Assembly: GCA_963761655.1 (NCBI GenBank)
Contig: CAVXHI010000003.1
Location: 434,001-498,000 of the forward strand
Source of the DNA: RYN-122 sp963761655
GTDB lineage: Bacteria > Actinomycetota > Actinomycetes > Mycobacteriales > SCTD01
Length of the DNA: 64,000 nucleotides
Direction: 5' to 3'
Below are positions 16,348 through 24,618 of this stretch, one piece after another (the first letter of the stretch is position 1; every line of letters starts with the position of its first letter). A model generated the notes under the pieces. That model ran no database searches. It was not told the DNA's origin and saw only the letters and a program-made list of their open reading frames with translations. The position numbers were made by a program, and so were the translations under genes.

Positions 16348-18669
16348 ATGCCGCACAAGCCCTCCTCCCTGCTCGACCGGCTGCTGCTGGACCCCAGCCG
16401 TGCGGCCCGGGTCACCCACGTCGAGCACGTGCCGGCCCGGGCCGGCCGGACGGCGCCCTGGCCCTCGTGGGTCCCGCCGCTGCTGGTCGACCGGCTCGCC
16501 CTCGCCGGCGTCCCCGCCCCGTGGGAGCACCAGGCGCAGGCGGCCGAGCTGGCCTGGGGCGGGCAGTCCGTCGTCGTGTCCACCGGCACGGCCAGCGGCA
16601 AGTCGCTCGCCTACCTGCTGCCCGTGCTGTCGTCGATGCTCACCGACGAGCGCGCCACGACGCTCTACCTCGCCCCCACCAAGGCGCTCGCCACCGACCA
16701 GCTCCGCGCCGTCCGCGCGCTGAACCTCATGGCCGTCCGGGCCGCGACGTACGACGGCGACACCCCCCGCGAGGAGCGGGACTGGGTCCGCCGCCACGGC
16801 CGGCTCGTCCTCACCAACCCCGACATGATCAGCCGCGGGGTCCTGCCGCGGCACGCCGACTTCGCGTCCTTCCTGCGCGGCCTGCGCTACGTCGTCGTGG
16901 ACGAGTGCCACACCTACCGCGGGGTCTTCGGCAGCCACGTCGCCCAGGTCCTGCGACGGCTGCGCCGGGTCTGCGCCCGCTACGGCGCCTCCCCCGTCTT
17001 CCTGCTCGCCTCGGCCACGTCCAGCGACCCGGCTGCCTCCGCGTCCCGCCTGGTCGGGCTGCCGGTCGAGGCGGTCAGCGAGGACGCCTCGCCCCGGGGC
17101 ACGACGGAGTTCGCGCTCTGGGAGCCGCCGCTCATGCCGGACTTCGGCGGCTCGGGGGAGAACGGCGCCCCCGTCCGCCGCAGTGCGACCGCCGAGACCG
17201 GGGACCTGCTGGCCGACCTCGTCGTCGAGGGCGCCCGCACGATCGCCTTCGTCCGCTCCCGCCGCGGCGCGGAGTCCGTCGCCCTGACCGCCCGGCGTGC
17301 CCTCGGGGAGGTCTCCTCCGAGCTGACGGACCGCGTGGCCGCCTACCGGGCGGGCTACCTGCCCGAGGAGCGCCGCGACCTGGAGCGGCGGCTGCAGAGC
17401 GGCGACCTGCTCGGCGTGGCCGCCACGAACGCCCTCGAGCTCGGGGTCGACGTCGCCGGGCTCGACGCCGTCGTCCTCACCGGCTGGCCGGGGACCGTCG
17501 CGTCGGTCTGGCAGCAGGCGGGGCGGGCCGGCCGCGCGGGGCAGGGGGCGCTGGCGGTGTTCGTCGCCCGGGACGACCCGCTGGACACCTACCTCGTCCA
17601 CCACCCGGCCGCGCTGTTCGGCCGGCCCGTCGAGGCGACCGTGCTCGACCCCTCGAACCCGTACGTCCTCGGGCCGCACCTGTGCTGCGCCGCCTCCGAG
17701 CTGCCGCTGACCGCGCAGGACCTCCCGCTGTTCGGCGAGCCCGACGACGTCCGCCTCGTCCTCGGCGACCTCGTCCGCCGCGGGCTCCTGAGGTCGCGGG
17801 CCCAGGGGTGGTTCTGGACCTCCCGCGACCGCCCCGAGGCCGACCTGCGGGGCGGCGGCGGACCTCCCGTGCGCCTCGTCGAGGCCGGCACCGGACGGCT
17901 GCTCGGGACCGTCGACCACGACTCCTCGCACAGCCAGGCCCACACCGGCGCGGTCTACCTGCACCAGGGCGAGTCCTACGTCGTCGACGGGCTCGACCTC
18001 GCCGAGTCGGTCGCCCTCGTCCACCGCGACGACCCCGACCACACGACGTCGGCCCGCGACGTCACCGACATCCGGGTCGTCGAGGAGCTGCGGGCGCGCC
18101 AGCTCGACGGCGTCCGGCTGTCGTTCTGCACCGTCGACGTCACCCACCAGGTCGTGTCGTTCCTGCGCAAGAGGGTCGGGTCGGGGGAGGTCCTCGGTGA
18201 GGAGCCGCTCGACCTGCCCGCCCGCGAGCTGCGGACCCGGGCCGTCGTCTACACCGTCTCGGCCGAGCTGCTCTCGCGCGCACAGCTGGAGTGGAGCGAC
18301 GTGCCCGGCGCCGCGCACGCGGCCGAGCACGCCGCCATCGGCCTGCTCCCGCTGTTCGCCACCTGCGACCGCTGGGACATCGGCGGTGTCTCCACCGCCC
18401 TGCACGAGGACACCGGCGCCTGCACCGTCTTCGTCTACGACGGCCACCCGGGCGGCGCGGGGTTCGCCGAGCGGGGCTACGAGCGGGGCGCCCCGTGGCT
18501 GCAGGCCACCCGCGACGCCATCTCCTCCTGCGAGTGCGTCTCGGGCTGCCCGTCCTGCGTGCAGTCGCCCAAGTGCGGCAACGGCAACGAGCCGCTCGAC
18601 AAGGCGGGCGCCGTCCGGCTCCTCGACGTCGTGCTCGCCAGCGGTCTGGGCGACCTGGCCGCGGGGTAG
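16348..18669 (+). CDS. DECH-box helicase of the helicase/secretion neighbourhood (MrfA/YprA-like)
   Basis: 773-residue superfamily-2 helicase with a C-terminal DUF1998-type cysteine cluster. Motif I is GTASGKS (80-86), motif II DECH (185-188), motif III LLASATSSDP, and the second RecA domain has the QQAGRAGRAGQGA motif. The C-terminus carries five cysteines at 728, 730, 734, 737 and 743 (CECVSGCPSC...KCGNGNEP), a metal-binding cluster as in MrfA. It matches the family described as the DEAH-box helicase of the actinobacterial helicase/secretion neighbourhood, always found next to Tad-like genes as here. MrfA acts in DNA damage repair; a link to secretion is unproven. The ATG at 16348 follows GGAG at seven bases. 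Confidence 0.9.
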   Translation: MPHKPSSLLDRLLLDPSRAARVTHVEHVPARAGRTAPWPSWVPPLLVDRLALAGVPAPWEHQAQAAELAWGGQSVVVSTGTASGKSLAYLLPVLSSMLTDERATTLYLAPTKALATDQLRAVRALNLMAVRAATYDGDTPREERDWVRRHGRLVLTNPDMISRGVLPRHADFASFLRGLRYVVVDECHTYRGVFGSHVAQVLRRLRRVCARYGASPVFLLASATSSDPAASASRLVGLPVEAVSEDASPRGTTEFALWEPPLMPDFGGSGENGAPVRRSATAETGDLLADLVVEGARTIAFVRSRRGAESVALTARRALGEVSSELTDRVAAYRAGYLPEERRDLERRLQSGDLLGVAATNALELGVDVAGLDAVVLTGWPGTVASVWQQAGRAGRAGQGALAVFVARDDPLDTYLVHHPAALFGRPVEATVLDPSNPYVLGPHLCCAASELPLTAQDLPLFGEPDDVRLVLGDLVRRGLLRSRAQGWFWTSRDRPEADLRGGGGPPVRLVEAGTGRLLGTVDHDSSHSQAHTGAVYLHQGESYVVDGLDLAESVALVHRDDPDHTTSARDVTDIRVVEELRARQLDGVRLSFCTVDVTHQVVSFLRKRVGSGEVLGEEPLDLPARELRTRAVVYTVSAELLSRAQLEWSDVPGAAHAAEHAAIGLLPLFATCDRWDIGGVSTALHEDTGACTVFVYDGHPGGAGFAERGYERGAPWLQATRDAISSCECVSGCPSCVQSPKCGNGNEPLDKAGAVRLLDVVLASGLGDLAAG

Positions 18670-18699
18670 GGCTCCGGTCCCCTGACTCTGGAGTCCCTG

Positions 18700-19077
18700 A
18701 TGGTCGCGCTCGGTCTGGTCCTGCTCGTCCTCGCGGCGCTGCTGACCCTCGGCATCGCCCTGTCCAACACCGACCCCGCCAACGCGGCCGCCTTCGGGGT
18801 GACGCTCTCGAACGTGTCGCTCGGCGGGCTGTTCGTCGTCGGCGTCGTCACCGGTGCGGTCGCCATGCTCGGGCTGACGCTGTTCCTCGGCGGCAGCCTG
18901 CGACGCCGGCACAAGAAGGTCGCGCTCAAGCGCGAGGTGAAGTCGGTCCGCGGCGAGACCGAGACGCTGGCCGAGGAGAACGCCCGGCTCACGTCCGAGC
19001 TCGCCCAGAGCGGCAGCCACGAGCCGTACCCGGCCGACGAGCCCGCCCGCCGGCCGCTGCGCGAGGAACGCCGCTAG
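18700..19077 (+). CDS. LapA-like small membrane protein with cytoplasmic coiled coil
   Basis: 125 residues. Two hydrophobic helices (about 3-22 and 40-65) are joined by a short loop SNTDPANAAAFGVTL, followed by a basic stretch (RRRHKKVALKREVK) and a predicted coiled coil (ETETLAEENARLTSELAQ). This is the layout of LapA/DUF1049-type proteins. It starts 30 bp after the helicase stop on the same strand and its end overlaps the convergent exported-protein gene by 4 bp. The function is unknown. Confidence 0.65.
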   Translation: MVALGLVLLVLAALLTLGIALSNTDPANAAAFGVTLSNVSLGGLFVVGVVTGAVAMLGLTLFLGGSLRRRHKKVALKREVKSVRGETETLAEENARLTSELAQSGSHEPYPADEPARRPLREERR

Positions 19078-20414
19078 AGGTCGGGCGCGTCCTGGGCGAG
19101 GAAGCGCCGGACGTGCGCCCCGGCCATCAGCAGCACCAGCGCGCCCGCGACGCTGCGGACCAGCCGGTCGGTGTCGACCACCGACGCGACCGCGCTGCTG
19201 ACCCGGCCGACCGGTCCGCTGGCTGACGCCGGGACCCGCTCCGTGACCTCCTTCGACCCGAACGGCAGGTTCGGGTCGAAGGAGCCGTCGGGCAGCGCCG
19301 TCGCGACGTCGGGCAGGGCCACCCCGCTGGCCGGCAGGGGCGGGAGCTTGGGGAGCCCGAGCTTCGGGCCGAACGTGCTGAAGCCGAGGGCGAAGGCCTT
19401 GGCGGACTCGGCGGGCGTCGCGTCGGTGCGGCCCGTGCCGGGACCGCCGCCCGGGGCTTGACCGCTGCCGGGGGTCTGCCCGCTGCCGCTGCCCGTCCCC
19501 CCGGTACCGCCCGCGGGCGCCCCGCCACTGCCCGTCGTCCCGCCGGTACCGGTGCCCGTGCCGCTCCCGCTCGTGCCCGTGCCGCTCGTGCCCGAGCCGC
19601 CGCCGCTCGTCGAGCCGGCCGTGCCGCTGCCGCCGGTGGACCCGGGGGTGCTGGAGCCGGTGCCGCCGGCGGGCTCGCCACCACCCGTGCTGCCGCCCTG
19701 TGTCGCGGGCTCCGAGGCGGGGGGCGCCGGGCGGTCGACCCGGACCGGGGCCGACGTCGTCGTCAGCGGGCCGCCGCAGTCCGGGCAGGCCCGGGCGACC
19801 TTCACCGCCAGCGTCTCGGTGCGGGGCCCGTCCTCGTCGTAGGTCACCGTGGCGCGGCAGGTGTCGCCGGAGCAGGCGTCGTCCGCGTCGGCGACCTTCG
19901 TGCCGCTGCCGTCGACGACCGTGTAGCCGAGCAGGTCGCTCTCGTCGCCGCGGGGCCAGGTCAGCACGACCGTGCGCGGGCCGGTGGCGGTGCCGCTCAC
20001 GGCCGGCGCCCGAGCGGGGAGGCGCAGGGAGAAGGTGCGGCTGTCGGTGGCCCCTCCGGCGAGCCGCACCGTCCAGGTGCCGTTGACGGCCGGGCGGCTC
20101 GAGCAGGACAGGCCCGGGTAGGTCGGGCAGGAGGGGTCGAAGGTGTAGGCCAGGGTCTGCGCAGCGCCGCTGCGGCCCACGCTGCCGACGGTGTGCGCCG
20201 CCCCGCCCGGCTCGACCACCTGCATCGAGGTGGTGCCGCTGTTGGCCTCCACCCGTGCCTCGAGACGGACCGAGGACTCGGGGTCGTCGTAGGGCGTGCC
20301 GTCGCCGGGGGTGGTGATGGCGCCGGCGGCGTAGGCCGGCGAGGCCAGGGCGAGGGCCGGCACGAGGGTGAGCCCGCTGCCGAGCAGCAGCGCCGGGAGC
20401 CGAGCCGCGCGCAT
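19074..20414 (-). CDS. Exported fibronectin-type protein with long Gly/Ser/Thr-rich linker and C-terminal anchor
   Basis: 446 residues, not recognised as a named family. The signal peptide MRAARLPALLLGSG...ASPAYA is followed by a beta-rich domain (about 30-130), a fibronectin-III-like domain (about 133-230, with cysteine pairs CSGDTC and CPDCG), a very low-complexity Gly/Ser/Thr segment (about 240-335), and a C-terminal hydrophobic helix (VAGALVLLMAGA) with basic residues. There is no LPXTG or LAXTG motif. The ATG shares one base with the sortase stop (TGATG), so the two are coupled; the protein may be a partner of that sortase or of the pilus-like system, which is inference. The longer upstream extension in this frame is an artefact. 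Confidence 0.7.
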   Translation of the reverse strand: MRAARLPALLLGSGLTLVPALALASPAYAAGAITTPGDGTPYDDPESSVRLEARVEANSGTTSMQVVEPGGAAHTVGSVGRSGAAQTLAYTFDPSCPTYPGLSCSSRPAVNGTWTVRLAGGATDSRTFSLRLPARAPAVSGTATGPRTVVLTWPRGDESDLLGYTVVDGSGTKVADADDACSGDTCRATVTYDEDGPRTETLAVKVARACPDCGGPLTTTSAPVRVDRPAPPASEPATQGGSTGGGEPAGGTGSSTPGSTGGSGTAGSTSGGGSGTSGTGTSGSGTGTGTGGTTGSGGAPAGGTGGTGSGSGQTPGSGQAPGGGPGTGRTDATPAESAKAFALGFSTFGPKLGLPKLPPLPASGVALPDVATALPDGSFDPNLPFGSKEVTERVPASASGPVGRVSSAVASVVDTDRLVRSVAGALVLLMAGAHVRRFLAQDAPDL

Positions 20415-21178
20415 CAGCCGGTCCGCTCGACCTGGCGCTGAGAGGTCAGCTCGAAGCGCATGACCAGACGGCGCTTCGCGCTGCCCTTGGGGTGGCAGGT
20501 CGTGAGCGTGAGCATGCGCTTGCCGGCCGTCTGCGCGACGACGTCGGTCTGCGTCGGCAGGACCACCCACGGGTTGCCGTGCCCGGAGAAGCCGTCGACG
20601 GCCTTGTACGTGTAGACCGCGAGCGGCGTCTCGAGCTCCAGCGTGTCGCCGGGCTCGAGCTCGTCGAGCCGGTTGAACGGCCGCCCGAAGGTCGTGCGGT
20701 GCCCGGCGATCCCCACGTTGCCCACCTCTCCGGGGAGCGGCGTCGCCGGGTAGTGGCCTGCTCCTGCACGCAGCGCCGCCGGCGTCGTCCCCTCCACCAC
20801 CACGGTGTCGACACCGATCTCCGGGATCTTGATGCGCGTGAGGCCCTCGCCCACCTTGACCCGACGCTCGGTGTAGGCCTTGACCACCTCCGGGGAGGCG
20901 AACTGGTCGTCGACCTCGCCCTGGCGGTAGGTGCCGTAGAGGTCCGTGCCGAGCGGGTAGGCGAAGATCCCCAGCCCGGCGAGCGCCAGGACGAGCGACA
21001 GCACCGACAGGGCCCGCCGGCCGCCGGGACGCCGGAGGGAGTCGCCCAGCAGCGTCCCGACCGGCCGGGCCCGCTCGGGGACCGGCGGGACGACGAAGGA
21101 CGGCTGCACGGGCGGGCTCCTGCTGTCGTGGTGGGGCGGCACGCGACGTCCCACGGGGACAACGACGCTCCGCGGCAC
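20414..21178 (-). CDS. Class E sortase
   Basis: About 254 residues. A proline-rich cytoplasmic N-terminus and one membrane segment (about 57-76) precede the sortase barrel. Catalytic residues: His160 in GIAGHRTTFGRPF, Cys228 in TLTTCHP and an arginine at 236/237 in AKRRL. The TLTTCHP signature is typical of class E sortases, which in high-GC actinobacteria do housekeeping attachment of proteins to peptidoglycan. The start is uncertain: the GTG at 21178 is the first in frame, and internal GTG codons at 21163 or 21151 are possible. It is coupled to the following exported-protein gene. Confidence 0.88.
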   Translation of the reverse strand: MPRSVVVPVGRRVPPHHDSRSPPVQPSFVVPPVPERARPVGTLLGDSLRRPGGRRALSVLSLVLALAGLGIFAYPLGTDLYGTYRQGEVDDQFASPEVVKAYTERRVKVGEGLTRIKIPEIGVDTVVVEGTTPAALRAGAGHYPATPLPGEVGNVGIAGHRTTFGRPFNRLDELEPGDTLELETPLAVYTYKAVDGFSGHGNPWVVLPTQTDVVAQTAGKRMLTLTTCHPKGSAKRRLVMRFELTSQRQVERTG

Positions 21179-21235
21179 GAGGTTACGCAGCGCGTCCCCT
21201 GTTCCTCGACGTCCCGCACGACCCGCCGGTTCCCC

Positions 21236-21598
21236 TCAGCGACCGGTGAGGCCGCCGGCAGCCGGGCCGGCGCGGGCCTGCCCCGTCGCCGGGCCCAGGG
21301 CCGCGAGCCGCCCCGGCGGCAGCACCTCGACGCGGACCACGGCGTCCTGCCCGTCCAGACGGCACGACACGAGCCGGCCGGAGCCTCCGGTCGCGGTCCG
21401 GGCCGCCGCCGCACAGGCGGCCGCGCTCCCCTCTGCCGCCCGGCCGGCCGCCGCCAGGGCCGCGAGGTCGGCCGCGGCGTCGGCCCGGTGCCGCGTGACG
21501 ACGAGCAGGCCGGTGCTGATGAGCACCCCCGCGACCGTGGTGAGGACGGTCGCGAGCGCCAGAACCAGGACGGTCGCCGAGCCGCGGTCGTCCCTCAC
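21236..21598 (-). CDS. TadE-like protein of the helicase/secretion neighbourhood
   Basis: 120 residues. DDRGSATVLVLALATVL followed by a single long hydrophobic helix and a short extracytoplasmic Ala-rich domain with three cysteines is the pattern of the short TadE/TadG-like protein found beside the DECH helicase in actinobacteria. Pseudopilin-like proteins of this kind are parts of Tad pilus or secretion machines. The GTG start overlaps the stop of the upstream TadE gene (GTGA). Confidence 0.75.
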   Translation of the reverse strand: MRDDRGSATVLVLALATVLTTVAGVLISTGLLVVTRHRADAAADLAALAAAGRAAEGSAAACAAAARTATGGSGRLVSCRLDGQDAVVRVEVLPPGRLAALGPATGQARAGPAAGGLTGR

Positions 21599-21963
21599 GG
21601 CGGGCCGCCCGGTTCCTGCACCGCCGTGGACCGTCCCTGGACCTCGACCGCCGTCAGGCCGGACAGGGCCGGACCGAAGGCACGGACCTGCAGGGTCACG
21701 ACGACGACGACCTGCTCGCCCTGCCGGGACACCTGGACGCGTGCCCCGCGCGGGCCCTCCGTCCGGGACCAGGCGAGCACCTGGGCCGGGCTGTCCCCCC
21801 GCGCGGCCAGCCGGGCGGCCTCCCGCGCGGCGTCGACACAGCGCAGCTGCGCCGAGACACAGGCCAGGGCCCAGACGGCGAAGGCCAGAACGAGCACCAG
21901 GACCGGGAGCACCACCGCGGTCTCGGCCGTGACCATGCCCTCGTCCCTCGACTGCCTGTCCAC
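21595..21963 (-). CDS. TadE-family pseudopilin-like protein
   Basis: 122 residues. RDEGMVTAETAVVLPVL is the canonical TadE N-terminus (Glu at position 5 of the processed pilin-like helix), followed by a membrane helix and a small soluble domain. The GTG at 21963 is set by GGAGGAGG four bases upstream. Coupled to the second TadE-like gene and 59 bp from the Flp-like gene upstream. Confidence 0.8.
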   Translation of the reverse strand: MDRQSRDEGMVTAETAVVLPVLVLVLAFAVWALACVSAQLRCVDAAREAARLAARGDSPAQVLAWSRTEGPRGARVQVSRQGEQVVVVVTLQVRAFGPALSGLTAVEVQGRSTAVQEPGGPP

Positions 21964-22022
21964 CGGACCTCCTCCGGTCGGTCCCGGGCCGGCGCACGCA
22001 CCGGCCCGGGACGACGGAGGGG

Positions 22023-22244
22023 TCAGAAGTGCCAGGCCTTGAGGGCGTTCGTGAACATGTTCTTGATCAGGGTCTGGACGCTGGGGTCCTTGATCACCTC
22101 GACCAGGACACCGCCGAACCCGCAGGCCGCCACCGTGCCGACGGCGTACTCGGCGGTGGTCATGCCGGCGTCCCCGGACCCTGCGTTCTGCAGGCGGACG
22201 GCGAGCCGGACGGGGGCGGTGCGGACGATCTCGAGAGCGCGCAT
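22023..22244 (-). CDS. Flp-pilin-like small protein (DUF4244)
   Basis: 73 residues. A basic N-terminus is followed by GDAGMTTAEYAVGTVAACGFGG, a Flp/DUF4244-type pilin sequence with a prepilin-like Gly-x-x-Thr-Ala-Glu-Tyr segment and hydrophobic helix, then IKNMFTNALKAWHF. It is the likely major subunit of a Tad-type filament or pseudopilus. AGGAGG at seven bases before the ATG gives it the best ribosome-binding site in the cluster, as expected for an abundant pilin. Confidence 0.8.
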   Translation of the reverse strand: MRALEIVRTAPVRLAVRLQNAGSGDAGMTTAEYAVGTVAACGFGGVLVEVIKDPSVQTLIKNMFTNALKAWHF

Positions 22245-23011
22245 GGGAGTTCCTCCTGGCTGGACCGGCGTGCCGGTCGTCGGCGCCGACCTGCTGGCCG
22301 GACAGGGACGACGGTGCCGTCGGGCGGGCCAGGACGGGAGGGCGACGGAGCAGGTTGTGGACGACGGACGCGGGGCTTGACAAGGGGCGGACGGCGCGGC
22401 ACGAGCCGACCGGCCCGTGCAGGCCAGCCCGCAGCCGGTGTCGACCCGGTGCGGGACGTCAGCGAGCAGCGACGCCCGGCACGCCGACGGGCAGCCCGGG
22501 CCCGACCGCAGGGGGTGGACGCCGCGTTCGGCTCTGCGCCGCCGCCCGCCGGAGGCGGCGGGCCACAGCAGACGGCTGCGCGAGGACCCGGCCGCGAGCG
22601 GGCTGTCCGGGTCCCGTGGAGGTCCTGGCCCACCTCCACCCCGAGCCAGCCGGCTGACGAGGCCTCCCGACGACCAACAGGACGCCAAGTCCCCCGCGGA
22701 GCCACGCACCGGCCCGGGGGCCGCGCTCCGGCGAGGAGCAGCGGGCGGAGGCGGCAGCAGACGGCGGGGCGGTGTCGCGGCGGCCCGAGCTCGGCGGGAC
22801 GCGCCCAGCCCGAGCGGGAACCCGGCGGCAGAAGCCCTGGGGGTGCCCGCGGAGCGGAGGAGCCCGAGACGGGCCCGCTGCGCCAGGACACGCACCTGAG
22901 GGGACAGCTCCCCGGCCCCGCCCAGAGTCGCCCGCAGGACGCGGACGAGCAGCGGCGTCGCGGGCCACTTCTGGCCCACGACCCGCTGCCCGTGCCCGCA
23001 GGGGCGCCCGG
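22245..23011. other. 767-bp stretch without a supportable gene inside the Tad-like cluster
   Basis: All long frames here are Arg/Pro/Ala-rich with no convincing start, Shine-Dalgarno, or family resemblance on either strand. The stretch contains a plus-strand TTGACA at 22377-22382 and GC-rich inverted repeats near 22545. On the minus strand it must hold the promoter and leader of the Flp-like gene. Corresponding clusters elsewhere are compact, so this may be a degraded insertion or a long leader; I see nothing more specific. Confidence 0.5.
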
Positions 23012-23749
23012 CTACAGGGACGACAGCAGGGGCCCCGCCAGCCCGACGACCACCGGTACGACACCGACCAGCACGAACGCCGGCAGGAAGCACAGCCCCA
23101 ACGGCGCCACCGCCAGCACGCCGGCCCGCCGGGCCCGCTGTTCCGCCTGTGCCCGGGCCTCGGCCCGGGCGTCACCGGCCAACCGCGCCACTGCTGCCGC
23201 CACCGGGGCTCCGCCCTCTCCTGCCCGGACGAGGGCCCGGACCGCAGCGCCCGCGACCGGGTCGTCCCCCTCGGCCAACGCCACCCAGGCCTCGGCAGGC
23301 GGGCTCCCGACGGCGAGCGCCGACTCCACCCGGGCCAGCCGCACCCCGCACGGCCCCGGCACGGCGGCCGCCACGGCCCGCACCGCCGCGGGCAGCGGGG
23401 CCCCTCCCGCGAGGCAGGCCGCCAGGAGGTCGAGCGCGAGGGGGAGGTCGCGGGCGAGCTGCTCGCGCGAGGCACGGTCGCCCGCGCTCTCGAGGGTGGC
23501 GAGCAAGCGAGGGCCGCCCAGCAGCACGGCCGCTCCCAGGAGGACGCCGAGGACGCCCCCGACCAGCAGGGCGACCGCGAGCCCGGCGACCCCGCAGGCG
23601 AGCAGCGGCGAGCGGGACGAACCTCCGGGGGCCGACGCGGCCGGTACCGGCAGGGCCCGGGCCACGACCCGGTCGAGGCGGGCGCTCCGCGGCGGGCTGG
23701 CGAGCAGCAGGCCCGCCGCGAGGGCGGCGAGCAGGGCGGGCAGCAGCAC
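23012..23749 (-). CDS. TadC-like type II/IV secretion membrane protein (T2SSF)
   Basis: 245 residues of the GspF/TadC family, which forms the inner-membrane platform of Tad systems with the TadA ATPase. An N-terminal hydrophobic helix precedes a soluble helical domain (LPLALDLLAACLAGGAPLP...) and C-terminal helices (VLAVAPLGLCFLPAFVLVG). The GTG start at 23749 lies one base after the tadB stop, with GAGGG upstream, so expression is coupled; the longer frame upstream is rejected. Confidence 0.75.
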   Translation of the reverse strand: MLLPALLAALAAGLLLASPPRSARLDRVVARALPVPAASAPGGSSRSPLLACGVAGLAVALLVGGVLGVLLGAAVLLGGPRLLATLESAGDRASREQLARDLPLALDLLAACLAGGAPLPAAVRAVAAAVPGPCGVRLARVESALAVGSPPAEAWVALAEGDDPVAGAAVRALVRAGEGGAPVAAAVARLAGDARAEARAQAEQRARRAGVLAVAPLGLCFLPAFVLVGVVPVVVGLAGPLLSSL

Positions 23750-23750
23750 G

Positions 23751-24569
23751 TCAGACCCTCGAGGCCGAGGCGGCGAGCCGGCGCGTCCAGGCGAGGCCGG
23801 CGAGGTCGAGGGCGACACCGGCGACGAGGCAGACCGCCCCGACCGTCGTCTCGAGCAGGACGTGCAGCGGCCGGGCGCCGAGGGTCGCAGCCAGGGCGAT
23901 GCCGCCGAGCGGCAGGAGGGCGAGCATGCCGGCCGTCGCCCGCGGCCCGGCCAGCTCTGCCTCGACGGCGCGGCGTGCTGCGGCCTCGTGGCGCAGACCC
24001 TCCTCGAGCCGGTCGACCGCGGCAGCGAGGCCGCTGCCGGTGCCCGAGCAGACCTGCCAGCACGCCGCCAGCCCGGCCACCACCTGCGGCACCGCCGTCG
24101 GGCGGCCCGTCAGCAGGGCGGTCGCCGGGTCGCCCCCGAAGCCCGTCGCCGCGGAGGCGGCGGCCAGCCGCTCCTGCAGCGGACCGGCTGCCACCTCGGC
24201 CGCTCCCTGCAGGGCCGCGCCCGGGGTGCGTCCCGAACGCAGCTCGGAGGCCAGGACAGCGCACGCCTCCAGGGCGCCGGCGCGCTCGGCCGTGACCGCG
24301 GCCGCGGCGGTGCGAGCCGCCACCACGCGGACGACCAGGACGGCGCCCACCGCCCCGACGGCGCCCAGGGCCGGTCCCGAGAGCAGCAGCCCTCCGAGGC
24401 CGCCCAGCGCGGCGAGGACCGCCGGCGGGACCTCGGGCAGGCGTGGGACCCGCACGCGCGGGACGGTCGTGCCGGCCCGGCCCAGCGCGTCGAGCAGCCG
24501 GGGATCGGGGGTGCGGGCGAGCAGCACGGCCACGGCGAGCCCGGCCAGGACCGCGGGCAGCAGGGTCAC
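23751..24569 (-). CDS. TadB-like type II/IV secretion membrane protein (T2SSF)
   Basis: 272 residues. Two hydrophobic segments near the N-terminus, a helical cytoplasmic domain with the GspF-like pattern (CAVLASELRSGRTPGAALQGAA ... GTGSGLAAAVDRLEEGL split by hydrophobic turns), and two C-terminal helices. It pairs with the TadC-like protein to form the platform for the TadA ATPase. The GTG at 24569 is the first plausible initiator after the tadA stop (49-bp gap), with a poor Shine-Dalgarno. Confidence 0.75.
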   Translation of the reverse strand: MTLLPAVLAGLAVAVLLARTPDPRLLDALGRAGTTVPRVRVPRLPEVPPAVLAALGGLGGLLLSGPALGAVGAVGAVLVVRVVAARTAAAAVTAERAGALEACAVLASELRSGRTPGAALQGAAEVAAGPLQERLAAASAATGFGGDPATALLTGRPTAVPQVVAGLAACWQVCSGTGSGLAAAVDRLEEGLRHEAAARRAVEAELAGPRATAGMLALLPLGGIALAATLGARPLHVLLETTVGAVCLVAGVALDLAGLAWTRRLAASASRV

Positions 24570-24618
24570 GACGGCACCGCGGGCGCGACGGGCCAGTCCG
24601 CCCGGGACGGACGCCCGG

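Noticed and set aside
19440..19700. CRISPR-like or satellite repeat in the Gly/Ser/Thr-coding region
   Set aside because: Repeats are codon-level low complexity within an open frame, with no regular unit and spacer.
22417..22899. 160-aa plus-strand frame in the Tad-cluster gap
   Set aside because: Arg/Pro-rich, no ribosome-binding site and no family resemblance.
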